The position numbers and the translations under genes were made by a program. Below the pieces are notes generated by a model. The model was not told the origin of the DNA. It saw only the letters and a program-made list of their open reading frames with translations, and searched no databases. Positions 10,817-13,634 of a DNA stretch of 13,634 nt are shown in pieces. The DNA comes from Acidobacteria bacterium AH-259-G07 (GTDB lineage: Bacteria > Acidobacteriota > UBA6911 > RPQK01 > JADFOI01), in contig JALLON010000040.1 in the NCBI GenBank assembly GCA_027717925.1, positions 1 through 13,634 on the forward strand, given 5' to 3'. Numbering within the stretch: position 1 is the stretch's first letter; each line of letters starts with the position of its first letter.

Positions 10817-12211
10817 ATGTGTACGACTCGGCGTTTACGGCTGTTGCTTTTGGTTGGTTTTCTGACGCTTAAGTGCGCTTTGCTCCTGGTTGGGCGGAGT
10901 GAGGCTGCCCAGCCAAATCGACCTAATATTATTTTCCTGCTGACCGACGATCAGCGTTGGGATACGCTTCCCTGTTATGGCAACTCGATCGTCCAAACGC
11001 CCAGCATTGAGAAGCTCGCCAGTCAGGGCATCGTTTTCAACAATATGTTCGTGACGACCTCGATCTGTGCTTCGAGCCGGGCATCCATCTTCACCGGGCA
11101 GTACGTCCGCCGTCATGGAATCTGGAATTTCCGCACCGGTTTGACACAGCAGCAGCTGGCCCGGAGTTATCCCGGGCTGCTGAAGGAGGCCGGTTATCGC
11201 CTCGGCTTCATCGGCAAATGGGGTGTGGGACAACCGCCCAAAGACCTATTCGACTACAACAAGGGCTTTGCCGGTCAGGGCAAATACCTGATCGAGATGG
11301 AGGGTAAACCGCGCCATCTGACCTCGATCATGGGTGACCAAGCCCTGGAATTTCTCAACGGCTCCTCGCCGGACACCCCCTTCTGTCTGTCTATTAGCTT
11401 CAAGGCTGCCCACGTGCAGGACTCCTACGACCTGCGAAATGATCCCTTCCCATTCGATCCGGCGCTCAAGGACCTGTACAGCGAGGTGACCATCCCGGTG
11501 CCGAAGACAGCCGGTAGCCGATACTACGAGCGGCTGCCGGCATTTCTCAAGAATTCGGAAAACCGGATGCGCTGGGCCGTGCGCTTCTGGGGACCCGCCC
11601 GATACCAGGACTCGGTCAAGGGCTACTACCGCCTGATCACCGGCGTGGATATTGTCGTTGGCCGCATCCTCCGTAGGCTCGAAGAGAAGGGCTTCGCACA
11701 AAACACCATCATCATCTTCACCGGGGACAATGGCTTCTACCTGGGTGAATACGGTTTCGCGGGAAAATGGCTGCCGCATGAGGCATCCATCCGTGTGCCG
11801 CTGATCATTTACGACCCGCGCCTGCCCGAGTTGCAGCGCGGCAGCCGCCGCGATGAGATGGCCCTCAGTATCGACATGGCCCCAACTGTTTTGGAAATGG
11901 CCGGCCTAGACATTCCCAAGCGCGTGCAGGGCCGCAGCCTTGTGCCTCTCCTTCAAGGCCAGAAAATCAGGTGGCGAACGGAGTTCTTCTACGAACACCT
12001 GTTCGAGCACCCACGAATTCCCCCCACCGAAGCCGTGCGGACTGAACGCTGGAAGTACATCCGCTACCCCTACTTCCCCTACTTGAGCCGCTCCTTCGTC
12101 CGGCGGCTCCACCATTCAGCTGCACGGTCTGGCTCATACTTGGGATTGGGCTTGGGCATTTGGGCATTCACCGATTGCCGCCAGAGCTTGAGACGATTGC
12201 GTAGTTCGTGA
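10817..12211 (+). CDS. Sulfatase, C-terminally truncated with antisense-derived tail
   Basis: 464 residues from ATG 10817 (a GTG directly before it is the alternative start; residue numbers here count from that GTG). A signal peptide (hydrophobic 9-26) is followed by the sulfatase core: Asp45-Asp46 metal site, C-A-S-S-R at 85-89, G-K-W-G-V-G at 134-139, His200 and Asp305-Asn306 (G-D-N-G), Lys318. The formylglycine motif is normally C-x-P/A-x-R, so Ser at the third position is unusual, and the usual His of G-K-W-H-L-G is Gly. Similarity to sulfatases stops at about residue 421, after E-R-W-K-Y-I-R-Y-P-Y-F; the remaining about 44 residues are encoded antisense to the end of the next sulfatase gene. 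The C-terminal subdomain expected after W-K-Y-I-R (with its L-Y-D-L block) is missing. Probable role: extracytoplasmic desulfation of a polysaccharide; activity is doubtful. Confidence 0.83.
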   Translation: MCTTRRLRLLLLVGFLTLKCALLLVGRSEAAQPNRPNIIFLLTDDQRWDTLPCYGNSIVQTPSIEKLASQGIVFNNMFVTTSICASSRASIFTGQYVRRHGIWNFRTGLTQQQLARSYPGLLKEAGYRLGFIGKWGVGQPPKDLFDYNKGFAGQGKYLIEMEGKPRHLTSIMGDQALEFLNGSSPDTPFCLSISFKAAHVQDSYDLRNDPFPFDPALKDLYSEVTIPVPKTAGSRYYERLPAFLKNSENRMRWAVRFWGPARYQDSVKGYYRLITGVDIVVGRILRRLEEKGFAQNTIIIFTGDNGFYLGEYGFAGKWLPHEASIRVPLIIYDPRLPELQRGSRRDEMALSIDMAPTVLEMAGLDIPKRVQGRSLVPLLQGQKIRWRTEFFYEHLFEHPRIPPTEAVRTERWKYIRYPYFPYLSRSFVRRLHHSAARSGSYLGLGLGIWAFTDCRQSLRRLRSS

Positions 12212-13536
12212 GCTTTTTTGGGCATGCGCCCGGCGAGGTTGGTGGTTTCTGAGAGGTCACTCTGCAAGTCGTACAGCTCCACCTCGCCATTGTCGAAGAA
12301 CTCGATCAGCTTGTAGCGCCCCTGACGGATGGCGCCCGCCGGGCGCGAGTGGTGGTAATGCGGGTAGTGGAAGTACATGTCCTGGCGTCTTAGTTGACCG
12401 GTCTGAGTCAGCAGCGGCAGGAGGTTTTCGCCATCCAGCGGCTGGTCGGGCAGGGCGGCACCCGCCGTCTCCAGGAACGTCGGATAGAAGTCCACGCTGA
12501 TCACCGGTGTGTGGTCAACCGTGTTGGGCTCCACTACGCCCGGCCAGCGGATGATGAGCGGCACACGGATACCGCCTTCGTAGAGCGTCCCTTTTTCGTT
12601 GCGCAGTGGGGCGTTGGTGGTGACGATCTGGCCCTGGCGGTCAAATCGCTGGCGCAGCCCCCCGTTGTCGGAAAAGAAAACCACTACCGTTTCATTGGCC
12701 AGATTCAGCCGGTCCAGGGCCTGCATAATGCGGCCGAGACTGTGGTCCACGTCTTCAACCATGGCGGCGTAAACTGGGTGATTGACCCGGCCTGGCACAG
12801 GCGGTTTGATTTCGTATTTCTGGATCAGGCCTGGCTTGCCCTCCAGCGGGATGTGCACGGCGTAGTGGCAAAGGTAAACGAAGAAGGGCTGATCCTTATT
12901 TTCCTCCATAAACTGGATGGTCTGGTTGGTGAGAAAGTCGCTGAGGGCGGTGCCAGGCTTGACGTCGACTTTCGGTGTAGTCCTGAAGCGCGGGGCGAAG
13001 TGGCGACCACCGGTGACGATCGAGTGATCGAAACCCTGCTGCTCGGGATAATGGGTGGGCGGGCCCAAATGCCACTTGCCGAAATGCGCGGTGGCGTAGC
13101 CCGCCTGGCCCAGCGACTCGGCTAGGGTGATGATATCCAGCGGCATGTGAGGCACGTTGGGTGGCTCAACGAGCTTTTCAAAGGGCCTCCAGTGACCGGG
13201 AATGTGGGCGGTGAGGCTGAAGCGGGCCTGGTACTGTCCGGAGAGGATGCTGGCGCGCGTGGGTGAGCAGACAGGGCCGGCGGCGTAAGCGTCAGTGAAC
13301 TTCATTCCCTGGGCGGCCAACCGGTCAATGTTGGGTGTCTCGTTGAAGTTGTTGCCGTAGCAGCCCACGTCCGCCCAGCCTAAGTCGTCAACAAGCATGA
13401 GGATGATGTTCGGCGGGCGCTCCTGGGAGATGTGACCGGCGGCTCCGGTCGGTACAAGAGTACCAACGAGCATTATAATCGCGATGGCTGAAATCACCGT
13501 CAAAACTCTCGACCTCTGGCTCCATATAATGCGCAT
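12079..13536 (-). CDS. Formylglycine-dependent sulfatase (arylsulfatase A-like)
   Basis: 485 residues, apparently complete. An N-terminal signal peptide (hydrophobic 12-28, G-A-A-G at 31-34) directs export. Canonical active-site parts are all visible: Asp50-Asp51, C-S-P-T-R at 90-94 (Cys90 becomes formylglycine), G-K-W-H-L-G at 153-158 (Lys154, His156), His228 in Y-A-V-H-I-P, Asp290-Asn291 and Lys315. The C-terminal subdomain is present, with E-L-Y-D-L and the P-N-P-K-Y-E-P end typical of this group. It would hydrolyse a sulfate ester on a glycan; a formylglycine-generating enzyme or anaerobic maturase must be encoded elsewhere. Before the ATG only an A-rich stretch is seen, with no clear Shine-Dalgarno. 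Its 3' end overlaps the convergent truncated sulfatase by 133 bp. Positions 13537-13634 upstream hold nothing I can call. Confidence 0.93.
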   Translation of the reverse strand: MRIIWSQRSRVLTVISAIAIIMLVGTLVPTGAAGHISQERPPNIILMLVDDLGWADVGCYGNNFNETPNIDRLAAQGMKFTDAYAAGPVCSPTRASILSGQYQARFSLTAHIPGHWRPFEKLVEPPNVPHMPLDIITLAESLGQAGYATAHFGKWHLGPPTHYPEQQGFDHSIVTGGRHFAPRFRTTPKVDVKPGTALSDFLTNQTIQFMEENKDQPFFVYLCHYAVHIPLEGKPGLIQKYEIKPPVPGRVNHPVYAAMVEDVDHSLGRIMQALDRLNLANETVVVFFSDNGGLRQRFDRQGQIVTTNAPLRNEKGTLYEGGIRVPLIIRWPGVVEPNTVDHTPVISVDFYPTFLETAGAALPDQPLDGENLLPLLTQTGQLRRQDMYFHYPHYHHSRPAGAIRQGRYKLIEFFDNGEVELYDLQSDLSETTNLAGRMPKKAHELRNRLKLWRQSVNAQMPKPNPKYEPDRAAEWWSRRTKERLK

Positions 13537-13634
13537 AGATATTTCTTATCATACACGAGACCAGCAACCCGGAGGCTGCGCAGCTATGCTCATGTTGCCA
13601 CTGTTTGGGGGACCCACTATCTTTGGCATCATCG

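Noticed and set aside
12394..13125. 243-aa plus-strand frame inside the second sulfatase
   Set aside because: Antisense to the catalytic core of a well-supported sulfatase; His/Val/Arg-rich shadow composition.
13548..13553. TATGAT upstream of the second sulfatase as a -10 box
   Set aside because: It lies only 11 nt from the ATG and has no -35 partner; the leader would be about 5 nt.

Overview
The window reads as bacterial chromosome from a glycan-degrading lineage. A GWxTD-domain lipid/envelope-type protein, a Tat-exported glycoside-hydrolase-like protein, a DUF6807 (PmoA-like) protein, a secreted two-domain acetylxylan-esterase-like hydrolase and two formylglycine-type sulfatases lie together. 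GWxTD proteins are best known from Acidobacteriota and a few neighbouring deep phyla (Latescibacterota, Aminicenantes-type, Gemmatimonadota). Acidobacteriota is therefore my best guess, by inference only; there is no rRNA or tRNA in the window to settle it.

Layout. Positions 2-2212 (+) hold a 5'-truncated secreted glycosyl-hydrolase-like gene whose visible frame begins inside a Tat signal. Positions 2163-4870 (-) hold a two-gene unit, GWxTD protein then a 2-hydroxyacid dehydrogenase of the phosphoglycerate-dehydrogenase type, with a strong hairpin in the 38-bp gap. Position 4871-5156 is a divergent regulatory region with a degenerate inverted repeat. Positions 5157-6137 (+) encode the DUF6807 protein. 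Positions 6121-8223 (-) encode the esterase-like protein, whose leader carries an in-frame 129-bp MITE-like insertion with a 6-bp target duplication. Positions 8406-10719 are a small integrated element bounded by a 19-bp direct repeat; it contains a decayed tyrosine integrase, a possible 55-aa ORF and an AT-rich DUF3800 gene. Positions 10817-12211 (+) and 12079-13536 (-) are two convergent sulfatase genes whose 3' ends run into each other; the first has lost its normal C-terminus.

How it fits together. The secreted hydrolase, esterase, DUF6807 protein and sulfatases would act outside the cytoplasm on a sulfated and acylated polysaccharide (inference from families). The dehydrogenase could process a sugar-acid product or make serine. 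Before the element inserted, the esterase and the first sulfatase were divergent neighbours sharing an intergenic region of about 300 bp. The element landed in that region, and its right-hand repeat still supplies the -35 box of the sulfatase promoter.

The most interesting signals are the in-frame MITE in an exported enzyme's leader, the promoter-sparing integrated element with unexplained palindromes, and the truncated sulfatase with a non-standard active-site motif. I did not find a clear multi-gene system that I would call wholly new.
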